This document shows, piece after piece, positions 54,225-62,249 of a DNA stretch of 64,000 nt. The stretch is from positions 17,137 through 81,136 of the forward strand of contig DIWB01000027.1 in assembly GCA_002428385.1 (NCBI GenBank), given 5' to 3'. The stretch's first letter is position 1. Each line of letters starts with the position of its first letter. The position numbers and the translations under genes are program-made. The stretch comes from Bacteroidales bacterium UBA6117 (lineage in GTDB: Bacteria; Bacteroidota; Bacteroidia; Bacteroidales; VadinHA17). The notes under the pieces were generated by a model. It ran no database searches. It was not told where the DNA came from and saw only the letters and a list, made by a program, of their open reading frames with translations.

Positions 54225-56285
54225 CTAACCTTTCTCTATCCTGATCCTTGCATCCACCACCGTAACACTCTTCTGACTGCCAATCAGGGGATTAAGGTCG
54301 AGTTCCTTTATCTCGGTGGCAAAGCGGAGCAAAGTGGAGAGCCGGACTATTATCTCGGCGAACATAGTTTCATTTATTCCCGGTTTTCCGCGGGTACCCT
54401 TTATAATTTTATAAGCCCTGAGGCTCCTTATCATTGAAAGAGCCTCGCTGAGGGTAAGGGGTGCAAGGCCTGAGGAAACGTCGCCGAGAACCTCGACGAA
54501 GATCCCTCCGAGTCCGCAAAGAATAATATGTCCGAACCTGGGCTCATATTTGGCGCCAATGAAAAGTTCGGTACCTGCTATCATTTCCTGGACCATGACG
54601 CCGGTTACACCTTCAATTTTCTCCATCCTTGCGAATTCAGCCTCGAGGTGACGTTGTGATTTAATGTTAAGAGTCACGCCTCCCACATCCGACTTGTGAA
54701 CAGGACCCACAACCTTAAGTGCAACAGGGTAGCCGGTGTTTTCCGCAAGCTCTATTATCTCCTTGCGGGTTTTCGCCACTCCCTCCTTCACAAGAGGGAT
54801 GTTTGCCGCCCTGAGTAGTTCCTGAATCCTTGCAGGTTCAAGGTATCCGTTACCGCAGCTGTCGATTACCCTTCTTATCTGCGGTACATCCACCTTGTCG
54901 AGGAAGATTTTTTCCTCAGCAGGATGCGGAGTGTTGTAAATTCTGGTCAGCGCCCTTCCCAGCACAACCTCGTCGGGGAAATTCACGTTTCCCTTGCTCA
55001 TAAAGTATTCGAGCTCCCTGAACGAGCTGGAAATTGAAGGAAGTATCGGATAAAGAGGTTTCCGGCATTCCGTTATCTTTCTGTGAAGAAGATCGTAAAC
55101 GCCCGTCATGTCATTGAGTCCGTTGTTCCCGAAAATGACGCTCATGCCGTCGATGCCTTTCACCTCCCTGTCGACATAGTCTATTACATTTCCAAGCTGT
55201 TCAATCGATCCCGTGGCGATCATATCGATGGGGTTAAGCGCCGAGGCTCCCGGATTCATCATTCCCAGTATCTTATCCTGATCATCCTGACTGAATTTTG
55301 GAATGTTCATTCCCCCGGCTGAAAGAGCATCTGTAAGCATTACTGCCGGTCCGCCGGCATGAGTTATAATAGCTATATTCCTTCCTTTAATAGGTTTGTG
55401 CATGAATACCGAAGCGACTGTTGTAAGCTCCTCCCGGCCTGTGCATCTTACTATGCCTGCCTTGCGGAAAAGTGCTTCAACTGCCGAATCGGATGAAGCC
55501 ATGGCGCCGGTGTGTGATGTGGCAGCACGGCTCCCTGCTTCCGTTGTACCGGCTTTGATGGCGGCTATCCTGCATCCCTTGCGAATAAGTGAAGAAGCAT
55601 GGTGGAGCAGTTTGTCGGGATCGGATATCGACTCGACATAGATCAGTTTAATCAGTGAGCTCCTTTCCGGATCGAAGTTCAGATCCCAGTACTCCAGCAC
55701 CTCCTCCACTCCTGTCTGGGCGCTGTTGCCCACTGAGAAAACACTCGAGAAGCGGAGCCCCTTGGGAAGAGCCGATTCTATTATAAAGAGGGCAGTTGCG
55801 CCGGAGCCCGAGACAAAGTCGCAGCCTTTATCGCTCAATAAGGGCACGGGAGTTGTGAAGACACCGTGATAAGTACGAGTAACAACACCGATGCAGTTAG
55901 GGCCGATCAGACAACCATCCGTTTCGGTAATTATCGATGAAATCTCTTTTTCAAGCTTTCTCCCTTCCTCGCTGGTCTCACTGAAGCCTGCCGAAATGAT
56001 AATAAAAGCCTTCACGTTCTTCCGGCGGGCCAGAACATCGACAGCCTCGAGGCAATACTTTGATGAAACCGCGAGAATTGCAAGGTCGACCGGCGGGACT
56101 TCCCTTATGTCGCGGCACGATTTTACCCCCTGAACCACATCCTGCTTTGGATTAACAACCATAAGGCTGCCGGAATAACCGCCCTCAATAATGTTCTGAA
56201 GGATCTTTCCGCCGGGCTTCATAAGATCGTCCGATCCGCCTACAACGGCAATGCTTGAAGGATTTATCAGTTTGTCATTTATCAT
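54225..56285 (-). CDS. ADP-forming acyl-CoA synthetase, fused alpha/beta
   Basis: A 686-residue protein joining the alpha part (CoA-binding, INPSSIAVVGGSDDLMKPGG at the start; the phosphohistidine region SHTGAMASSDSAVEALF near residue 257) and the beta part (ATP-grasp, about residues 465-686: ALKVVGPVHKSDVGGVTLNIKSQRH, MVQEMIAGTELFIGAKYEP, DLNPLIG). It converts acyl-CoA, ADP and phosphate to acid, CoA and ATP, giving substrate-level ATP from the oxidoreductase products. First gene of the cluster, 162 bp ahead of the ACT gene, with a repeat element between. Confidence 0.93.
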   Translation of the reverse strand: MINDKLINPSSIAVVGGSDDLMKPGGKILQNIIEGGYSGSLMVVNPKQDVVQGVKSCRDIREVPPVDLAILAVSSKYCLEAVDVLARRKNVKAFIIISAGFSETSEEGRKLEKEISSIITETDGCLIGPNCIGVVTRTYHGVFTTPVPLLSDKGCDFVSGSGATALFIIESALPKGLRFSSVFSVGNSAQTGVEEVLEYWDLNFDPERSSLIKLIYVESISDPDKLLHHASSLIRKGCRIAAIKAGTTEAGSRAATSHTGAMASSDSAVEALFRKAGIVRCTGREELTTVASVFMHKPIKGRNIAIITHAGGPAVMLTDALSAGGMNIPKFSQDDQDKILGMMNPGASALNPIDMIATGSIEQLGNVIDYVDREVKGIDGMSVIFGNNGLNDMTGVYDLLHRKITECRKPLYPILPSISSSFRELEYFMSKGNVNFPDEVVLGRALTRIYNTPHPAEEKIFLDKVDVPQIRRVIDSCGNGYLEPARIQELLRAANIPLVKEGVAKTRKEIIELAENTGYPVALKVVGPVHKSDVGGVTLNIKSQRHLEAEFARMEKIEGVTGVMVQEMIAGTELFIGAKYEPRFGHIILCGLGGIFVEVLGDVSSGLAPLTLSEALSMIRSLRAYKIIKGTRGKPGINETMFAEIIVRLSTLLRFATEIKELDLNPLIGSQKSVTVVDARIRIEKG

Positions 56286-56853
56286 AATCAGCTTTCAGAT
56301 AAAAAATTGAACAAAAAATCTTCGGTATGGATCAGGATTGATCAAAGTCCGGAGAAGCGTTTCAGAAATCCTACGTTCAGTGCCACTGAGAAAAGGAATT
56401 CTTCTGAATTATAACCAACTACAAACAAAACTATCAGGGTAAGAACGAAAGCAAGATAATAAAAATTAATATTTCAAAATAAAAGAGTAATCATGATAAT
56501 TGATAAACTGATAAAAATGCGGGATATGAGCCTCCCATCACTATACGTGTTGTGGCTTCACGGCTGACAACCAGATTACTATCATTAAGTTACAATTGAT
56601 AATACCATAAAACACATATCGTTTCAGGTAAAATATTTGTTGTTATTCATATAGTTTTTTATTGTTTTACGATAATTTTTTGTTGTGTGAATTATGCTTA
56701 CAATTTATCTTACCCTATTCTGAAGTTATCAGTCAATCCTGCAAATCCTTTGCTAATACGGAATCAGATGACAAGATAGTTAATCCTTCAAACGATACTC
56801 CCAAATCAAAGCTAAGCGGCTAATTGGAAGATTGCGTACCCGTTTCAGTGTAA
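56286..56853. other. Long AT-rich spacer with a short membrane-protein fragment
   Basis: 568 bp between the acyl-CoA synthetase start and ribF end, both minus strand. I see no gene. A stop-bounded minus frame (56342-56473) of 43 codons without ATG reads FYYLAFVLTLIVLFVVG and SEEFLFSVALNVGFLKRF, resembling the end of a membrane protein; it may be a remnant or chance. The 56600-56700 part is very AT-rich and probably carries the acyl-CoA synthetase promoter, but no clear -33/-7 pair was fixed. Confidence 0.5.
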
Positions 56854-57777
56854 TCAGAAGATCAGTTCGGATATCTCCTTTCTTGCAGCCTTAAGCCTGC
56901 GGGCTGAGTCATCCTGGTCTGAAAGATTCACTGATCCGTGGATCTTCTTATGGAAGAACAAGGTTGTATCCACACCATAGCTGATCGGATCACCGTCCAG
57001 GATATTTATAAGCACCTCGTTTGGTCTGTCGATGTTCCCGTTTATTATTGCCATTCCCTTTGAGCGGACCTTTACCGTTTTCAGGGTAATGGCATATAGC
57101 CCGGGTGCTGGCAGAAGCTTGCATTCTTCAGTGAGAGGCACCCTGGCAAGGTTTATCTCGTAGAAATTGTTCCGGTATTCGTATTTCTCAGGCTGCCCCA
57201 TCACTATATAGTAGTGGTCGAGATAGGCGTTTGCCTTCTGGATGAATCCATCCTTTATGGCATGCCGTATCTTTGTCGAGCTAACCGTTTCGTGCTGTAC
57301 CTCCTGCTCCGGTATCTCCTCTGCTTCAAAGCCATATTTTTCGCGCATCTCCCAGAGTTTCCTGTAATCGCCCTCCTGATTAAAACCGAAATGATGGTTA
57401 AAGCCGGCTACCACCACCTTTGCCTTAAGTATCCCGTGAAGGTACTCCCTGACAAACTCTTCGCTGGTTGTCCGTGCGAAATCGCGGGTGAATTCCACGA
57501 TAATTATGTTATCCAGGCCGGCTCCCTTGAGCAGTTCAAGTTTTTCCTGCTGTGAGTTTATAAGTCTGAGGTTCTTTCCGGATGTTTCGGGGTAGAGAAC
57601 TTTGCGGGGATGCGGATCAAAAGTAATCAGAACCGATTCGCCGTCGTACTTTTCGGCGAGCATTTTTAACCTTTTAAGTATGGTCTTATGGCCGATATGA
57701 ACTCCGTCGAATGAACCCGTTGTTACCACCGGGTTCCGGATGGATGATGCCTCTTCAAAGCTCTTGAATATCTTCAT
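56854..57777 (-). CDS. ribF: Bifunctional riboflavin kinase/FAD synthetase
   Basis: About 307 residues from ATG 57777 (a start at 57834 would overlap rex and precede the conserved start). The FAD synthetase half has TTGSFDGVHIGH near 19-30, VLITFDPHPRKVLYP and SSTKIRHAIKDGFI; the kinase half reads GMAIINGNIDRPNEVLINIL near 240-259. Makes FMN and FAD, needed by flavoproteins. 16 bp after rex. Confidence 0.94.
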   Translation of the reverse strand: MKIFKSFEEASSIRNPVVTTGSFDGVHIGHKTILKRLKMLAEKYDGESVLITFDPHPRKVLYPETSGKNLRLINSQQEKLELLKGAGLDNIIIVEFTRDFARTTSEEFVREYLHGILKAKVVVAGFNHHFGFNQEGDYRKLWEMREKYGFEAEEIPEQEVQHETVSSTKIRHAIKDGFIQKANAYLDHYYIVMGQPEKYEYRNNFYEINLARVPLTEECKLLPAPGLYAITLKTVKVRSKGMAIINGNIDRPNEVLINILDGDPISYGVDTTLFFHKKIHGSVNLSDQDDSARRLKAARKEISELIF

Positions 57778-57793
57778 TCTGCCCGGACTTGAA

Positions 57794-58429
57794 CTATACG
57801 GTGTTTTCTTTTGCAAAATAGGCCACTTTTTCAAGGGATGTTATCATGTCGTATTCCTCGAGATATACATCCGAAGGGACATTCAGCGGAATTGTTGTAA
57901 AATTCAGAATCCCCTTTATTCCGTAGCGGACGGCTTCCTCGGCGATTTCTGCCGCAAAATCAGCCGGAACAGTAAGAATGGCAATACGTATGCCAAGCTC
58001 GGGTATCATCCTCTCGATGTCATCGTACGAGTAGCATTTGACTCCCGATATCACCTTATTTACTTTCTGTGGATCATTATCGAATGACGCTACCAGGTTG
58101 AGCTTTGACCTTTTCCCCTTGAAATATCCCGCCACGGCCCTGCCCAGGTTGCCGATTCCAATAATGGCCACATTCATCCCGTCGTTCGAATCGAGTATTT
58201 TTCCGATCGTATCGATCAGTTCCTTAACGTCGTACCCTTTTCTGTTAGCGCTTGAATAGCCGATAAGCATCAGGTCGCGGCGTACCTGGACTGCCGTAAT
58301 ATGCAGCCTTGATGCCAGATTATGGGAAAAAATGAAATTTCTTTTCTCCCCGAGACAGGAAAGAAGGGTTCTCCTGTATTCACTCAGACGTTCTACTGTT
58401 TTACCCGGTAAAGCATTCATGACATTCAT
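57794..58429 (-). CDS. rex: Redox-sensing transcriptional repressor Rex
   Basis: A 211-residue repressor with an N-terminal winged helix (about 10-80; SHNLASRLHITAVQVRRDLM) and a Rossmann domain (IIGIGNLGRAVAGYF near 89-103; SFDNDPQKV; ILTVPADFAAEIAEEAV). It senses the NADH/NAD ratio: NADH releases it from DNA. It is co-directional with, and 6 bp downstream of, the receiver-kinase gene. Usual targets include fermentation and hydrogenase genes. No full Rex operator (TTGTGAA...TTCACAA) was found inside the window's spacers. Confidence 0.95.
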   Translation of the reverse strand: MNVMNALPGKTVERLSEYRRTLLSCLGEKRNFIFSHNLASRLHITAVQVRRDLMLIGYSSANRKGYDVKELIDTIGKILDSNDGMNVAIIGIGNLGRAVAGYFKGKRSKLNLVASFDNDPQKVNKVISGVKCYSYDDIERMIPELGIRIAILTVPADFAAEIAEEAVRYGIKGILNFTTIPLNVPSDVYLEEYDMITSLEKVAYFAKENTV

Positions 58430-58435
58430 TTGATG

Positions 58436-59563
58436 TTAGTTGAATTTTTTTGGGAGACGCACCTTGAAAGTAGTACCTACTTCGGGTGTACTTTCGACAG
58501 TTATTGAACCATGGTAAAGATCAACCACCTGTTTGACTATTGACAGTCCAAGTCCGCTTCCTCCTATGTTTCTTGTTTTTTCATTTTTTATCCTGACGAA
58601 ATCGGAGAACAGGTTTTCCTTGTCCGACTCATTGATCCCGATGCCGGTATCGGCGAACAGCAACAAAACCTCATTCTCATCCTCGTCAATTACAATATCC
58701 ACCTTGCCGCCTCTTTTGTTGTATTTGACCGAGTTTGAGACCAGATTGTTGAATATTATCTCCATGTCGGTCGGATCGGCCATAATCACCACATCCGATT
58801 TCAATCCGAGGTTAATGGAGACCTCCATCTGTATGGCGTAAGGCTGAACGGTTACAATTGCGTTTTTGGCAATACCCTTGAGATGAACCTCTTCAATCTT
58901 TTCTTCCTTTCGTTCGAGTCTGATTTTTGTAAAGTCGAGCAGGTCCATTATCAGGCTCCTCATCCACTGGATTCTCTGAAGCGACCTCTCGATGGGAGTT
59001 GAATAATCCTCGATCCTGTCGCCTGACTGCCTTTCCTGCATCATCTTAAGATATCCCTCCACAGCATTAAGCGGAGCTTTCAGTTCATGTGAAAGAACCG
59101 AAAGGAACTGATACCTGACCTTTCTCCCCTCCTCGTTCATCTTGTGGGTTATCCGCCTCAGGTACAGCTGTTTTGTAATGTTCTCAATACTCGATTTAAG
59201 TTCCTGCGGGGTGAATGGCTTTGGAACGAAATCGGTAGCTCCGAATTTATGAGCCTTCAGTGCGACATCAAGGGAGGCGTATGACGTAATCATTGCTACC
59301 ACCACGTCATAATTCTTGTTCCGGATATATTCCAGAACCTCGGTTCCCTGAATACCCGGAAGCTTATTATCGAGGAGAACGATATCCGGTTTATCACCAT
59401 CAATGATAGTGATCCCATCCTCTCCTGTGGCGGCTTCTGTCACCTCGAATGTAAAATCCTCATCCATGAACGGGTAGGCGACACGGAAATTATTGAGGAT
59501 ACGCGACACTCCCGATCGGATACCGGGCTCATCATCAACAACAAGGACCTTTAATACTGGCAT
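58436..59563 (-). CDS. Receiver-histidine kinase hybrid
   Basis: A 375-residue cytosolic protein: receiver domain (about 5-125; Asp10-Asp11, phospho-acceptor Asp65 in VLLDNKLPG, Lys115) then HisKA with His159 (SVLSHELKAPLNAVEGY) and HATPase (about 250-375; NSVKYNKRG, ADTGIGINES, GGSGLGLSIVKQVV). There is no sensor or membrane part, so it must receive phosphate from another kinase, likely the hydrogenase-type kinase upstream. Overlaps nothing; 1 bp after the receiver-only gene. Confidence 0.93.
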   Translation of the reverse strand: MPVLKVLVVDDEPGIRSGVSRILNNFRVAYPFMDEDFTFEVTEAATGEDGITIIDGDKPDIVLLDNKLPGIQGTEVLEYIRNKNYDVVVAMITSYASLDVALKAHKFGATDFVPKPFTPQELKSSIENITKQLYLRRITHKMNEEGRKVRYQFLSVLSHELKAPLNAVEGYLKMMQERQSGDRIEDYSTPIERSLQRIQWMRSLIMDLLDFTKIRLERKEEKIEEVHLKGIAKNAIVTVQPYAIQMEVSINLGLKSDVVIMADPTDMEIIFNNLVSNSVKYNKRGGKVDIVIDEDENEVLLLFADTGIGINESDKENLFSDFVRIKNEKTRNIGGSGLGLSIVKQVVDLYHGSITVESTPEVGTTFKVRLPKKFN

Positions 59564-59564
59564 A

Positions 59565-59960
59565 TCAGATCTTTAATAGTTTCATCACTTCCTGATCGAG
59601 CTGTTCGGGCCGGATCCCCTTTTCGAGATACCTGTCGGCTCTGATCCATGTTTTTTCGGCCTCTGAATCGAGACTGAATGAAATTCCCGTTTCATGAGCC
59701 ACTGCCGTTGCCAGAATAACCGGAACGTCAGGATATTTCTTTTTTATTTTGTAACAAAGGATGAACCCGCTGTCGTCGTTTTCCATCATCAGGTCGAAGA
59801 TGGCCAGACTCGGTTTCATTTTCGAGATTACCGACTCAGCCTCTGCCTGACTCTCCACTGCCACAGTCTTATACCCTGCCCTTCCCAGGTTGTTCACTGT
59901 CTGGAAAAGGTAGTCGGGGTCATCATCCGCCACAAGAATCGTAAAATCGCTTTTTTTCAT
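59565..59960 (-). CDS. Stand-alone receiver-domain response regulator
   Basis: A 131-residue receiver domain (VADDDPD at 10-16; phospho-acceptor Asp56 in AIFDLMMEND) with no output domain. A gene of this kind usually carries phosphate or binds a partner protein. 158 bp after the hydrogenase-kinase gene, with two palindromes between. Confidence 0.9.
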   Translation of the reverse strand: MKKSDFTILVADDDPDYLFQTVNNLGRAGYKTVAVESQAEAESVISKMKPSLAIFDLMMENDDSGFILCYKIKKKYPDVPVILATAVAHETGISFSLDSEAEKTWIRADRYLEKGIRPEQLDQEVMKLLKI

Positions 59961-60024
59961 GTTATCAAATTCCTAGATTGTAATTCATTTTCATTCCTTA
60001 GTTACCTCACCCCTGTCCAAAAAC

Positions 60025-60098
60025 TCCCGATAGCTATCGGGACATGATCCCCAGGTCCTGGTTCTAATCCCCCCCTGGGGTCCCGAAAGCTTTCGGGA
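60025..60098. repeat. Pair of perfect palindromes plus a CCCCAGG/CCTGGGG arm
   Basis: TCCCGATAGCTATCGGGA at 60025-60042 and TCCCGAAAGCTTTCGGGA at 60081-60098 are perfect 18-bp palindromes sharing TCCCGA-AGCT-TCGGGA. Between them CCCCAGG (60049-60055) and CCTGGGG (60074-60080) can pair. This resembles Bacteroidota REP/BIME-like spacer elements and could act as a processing or attenuation site between the kinase and receiver genes. Confidence 0.85.
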
Positions 60099-60118
60099 TG
60101 GGGGTAAGGGCTTTGATT

Positions 60119-62080
60119 TCATTCTTTCCGCCGGGGTAAAATTATCTTAAAACTCGTTCCGGTCGGCCCTTTAGCCAAATCGGTATTCGACTCAACTGTT
60201 ATCTGGCCCTTGTGCATCTTAACAATACCGTAAGCAGTAGCCAGACCGAGACCTGTTCCAACTCCAATGGCCTTTGTGGTGAAGAAAGGTTCAAAAACCT
60301 TGGCCCTGTCTTCCTCCCTGATTCCGGTCCCGGTGTCCTTTACCGTTAGTATTACATCCCCCAGGGTATCCTCAAGAATAAGGTCTATGGTCCCGCCGTT
60401 GGGCATCGCATCAATTGAATTCTTCACCAGGTTTGTCAGAACCTGTGTCATCTGTTCGGTATCGAGCATTGCTTCGGGATTGGTTGTTTTGTCGATAACC
60501 GAAATTTTAATGTTCGGGGGTGCAATGATGCTCTCAAGGCTGTGGTCGGCAAGGTCCTTCAGGTTTATCAGCTGATGATTGACCTGGTTTTTCCGTGCGA
60601 AGTTCAGCAGATTTGCAACTATCTTCTTGCATCTTGCAGCCTGTTCCACAATAAGATTAAGATCCTCCCTAACCGGGGATTCCTCAGGACTCTCGTCGAG
60701 AAGGATATTGCTGTACATGATCACAACTCCCAGAGGATTATTAAGTTCATGTGCAATACCGGCGGAAAGCTGTCCCATGTGTGCAAGCTTTTCCGACTGC
60801 TTCAATGCTTCACGCATCGAAGTGAGCTTTTCATTGGTCAGGGCCAGGTCGTTAACCGATTTATGGAGTTTTTCTATTGTATAGGGCAGGCACATTTCCA
60901 CCTCAGCCAATCCCTTTTTAATGGCAATGGCATGTTCGATACAGGTTTCGTAACCACATGCCCCGCAATTAAGATGATCCTTCTCGGTAAATTTCCCCAT
61001 TGAAGCGAGCACTTCCTCGATTCCCTCAATTACTTGTGAATCAGGCCGCCGCTCCTCGAGCCTGTGCTTTGTTGAAAGGTCAAGGTCAGCAAACTCCATG
61101 ATGGCTTTTTCCCAGGTTTCCTGATCCATCTCCCTCATCTTGTTGTTGGCATAGGAACTTACACGTGCCCGCCGGTTATACTGTTTTCCGTTCTTTGAAA
61201 GACCCGGCCCCATTATGCATCCCTCACAGCAAAGAAGCTCCATATGCTGGTTCTTGATCAGTCCTGCCTCGAATTCCCTGAGGGCTCCCGGGAAATCGAT
61301 TCTTCCCTCGGCAGCTATGATATTACCGGTGATGGCGTCATCATTAATATTGGCTGTTTGAAGGAGACCACGGGTCACAGGGAAAATAGCTCCTCTTCCT
61401 CCGGCTGGCGGGTCGAAATCGGAAGGCTCAACGGAGGCTGGTTTGATTCTGAGCAGATCGAACAACTCCCGCAGTTCAGTGAAGGTTATGACTTCGTCAA
61501 CTTCGCCGCTCTCGGCTTTCTTTGCAACGCAGGGCCCTATGAATACCACATTGACGCCGTTCCCGTATTTCGCTCTCACCACACGGCTCATGGCAACCAT
61601 CGGCGAAACTATCGGCGCAAGGTTATCGACCAGTCCGGGATGGTAATATTTTATATAATTGACTATCGAAGGACAGTCGGACGTGATGTAATATTCGCTG
61701 CTTTCCTCAAGCAGTTTTTTATATTTTGCCGCCACGAGGTCAGCGCCGAAGGAAACCTCGAGAACCTTTTTAAATCCCACTTTCCTGATCATACCGACAA
61801 GCAGTCTGTGATCGGTATACTCCTGAAACTCGGCAGGAAAGCTGGGAGCGATTATGGCATAAGTATCTTTCTCAGAATCAATGATATTCAGTACCCTTTC
61901 GGTTGTGTTCAGGAAAACCTTTGCGCCCTGGCTGCACACTTTGGTGCAGTTTCCGCAAGCTATGCACCTTTCATCAATGACCTCAGCCTGTCCACCTACA
62001 ATCCGGATAGCCTTGGCAGGGCACTCCCTGACGCAGGTGTAGCAGGTACGACAAAGTTCTTTTATGGTGTAGACAAGCAT
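60119..62080 (-). CDS. [FeFe]-hydrogenase-like sensor histidine kinase
   Basis: A 653-residue protein. Residues 1-60: two 4Fe-4S clusters (Cys10/13/16/20 and 39/42/45/49). Residues about 70-310: hydrogenase large-subunit-like domain with L1 TSDCPS (Asp135, Cys136), L2 GPCVAKKAE (Cys184, Lys187) and L3 CCEGC (Cys284, Cys288). All four possible H-cluster Cys ligands are kept, but the proton-relay Cys is Asp. Residues about 370-400: a further Fe-S domain (Cys372, 375, 380, 397). Then HisKA (His444 in GIAHELNNPLG) and HATPase (NSIDAMPNGG, GTGLGLATAYG). No membrane segment. It fits sensory group C hydrogenases linked to histidine kinases; the ligand (H2, redox) is inferred. Confidence 0.92.
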   Translation of the reverse strand: MLVYTIKELCRTCYTCVRECPAKAIRIVGGQAEVIDERCIACGNCTKVCSQGAKVFLNTTERVLNIIDSEKDTYAIIAPSFPAEFQEYTDHRLLVGMIRKVGFKKVLEVSFGADLVAAKYKKLLEESSEYYITSDCPSIVNYIKYYHPGLVDNLAPIVSPMVAMSRVVRAKYGNGVNVVFIGPCVAKKAESGEVDEVITFTELRELFDLLRIKPASVEPSDFDPPAGGRGAIFPVTRGLLQTANINDDAITGNIIAAEGRIDFPGALREFEAGLIKNQHMELLCCEGCIMGPGLSKNGKQYNRRARVSSYANNKMREMDQETWEKAIMEFADLDLSTKHRLEERRPDSQVIEGIEEVLASMGKFTEKDHLNCGACGYETCIEHAIAIKKGLAEVEMCLPYTIEKLHKSVNDLALTNEKLTSMREALKQSEKLAHMGQLSAGIAHELNNPLGVVIMYSNILLDESPEESPVREDLNLIVEQAARCKKIVANLLNFARKNQVNHQLINLKDLADHSLESIIAPPNIKISVIDKTTNPEAMLDTEQMTQVLTNLVKNSIDAMPNGGTIDLILEDTLGDVILTVKDTGTGIREEDRAKVFEPFFTTKAIGVGTGLGLATAYGIVKMHKGQITVESNTDLAKGPTGTSFKIILPRRKE

Positions 62081-62095
62081 AATTTAAAGGTATAA

Positions 62096-62157
62096 TGGCA
62101 TAAAGGCGTAACGGCGTAAAGGCGTAAAGGCATAAAGGCGTGACGGCATGACGGCGA
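62096..62157. repeat. Degenerate tandem repeat, AAGGCGTA units
   Basis: In the spacer between the HydA-like and kinase genes, nonamer-like units TAAAGGCGT/TAACGGCGT/TGACGGCAT repeat about six times. A CCTGCAAGACTTGCACGACC direct-repeat stretch follows near 62200. Non-coding. Confidence 0.7.
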
Positions 62158-62249
62158 AAAGGAATATATTATGTATTACAGGCAACAGGCGATGTATAAA
62201 TCGACCTGCAAGACTTGCACGACCTGCACGACTATACAAAAATACGGAT

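Noticed and set aside
56286..56853. A tRNA or small RNA gene in the spacer
   Set aside because: No cloverleaf or strong terminator could be fitted.
61244..62095. A 283-residue plus-strand reading frame opposite the hydrogenase-kinase
   Set aside because: It is antisense to a protein with conserved Fe-S and kinase motifs and shows no recognisable features of its own.
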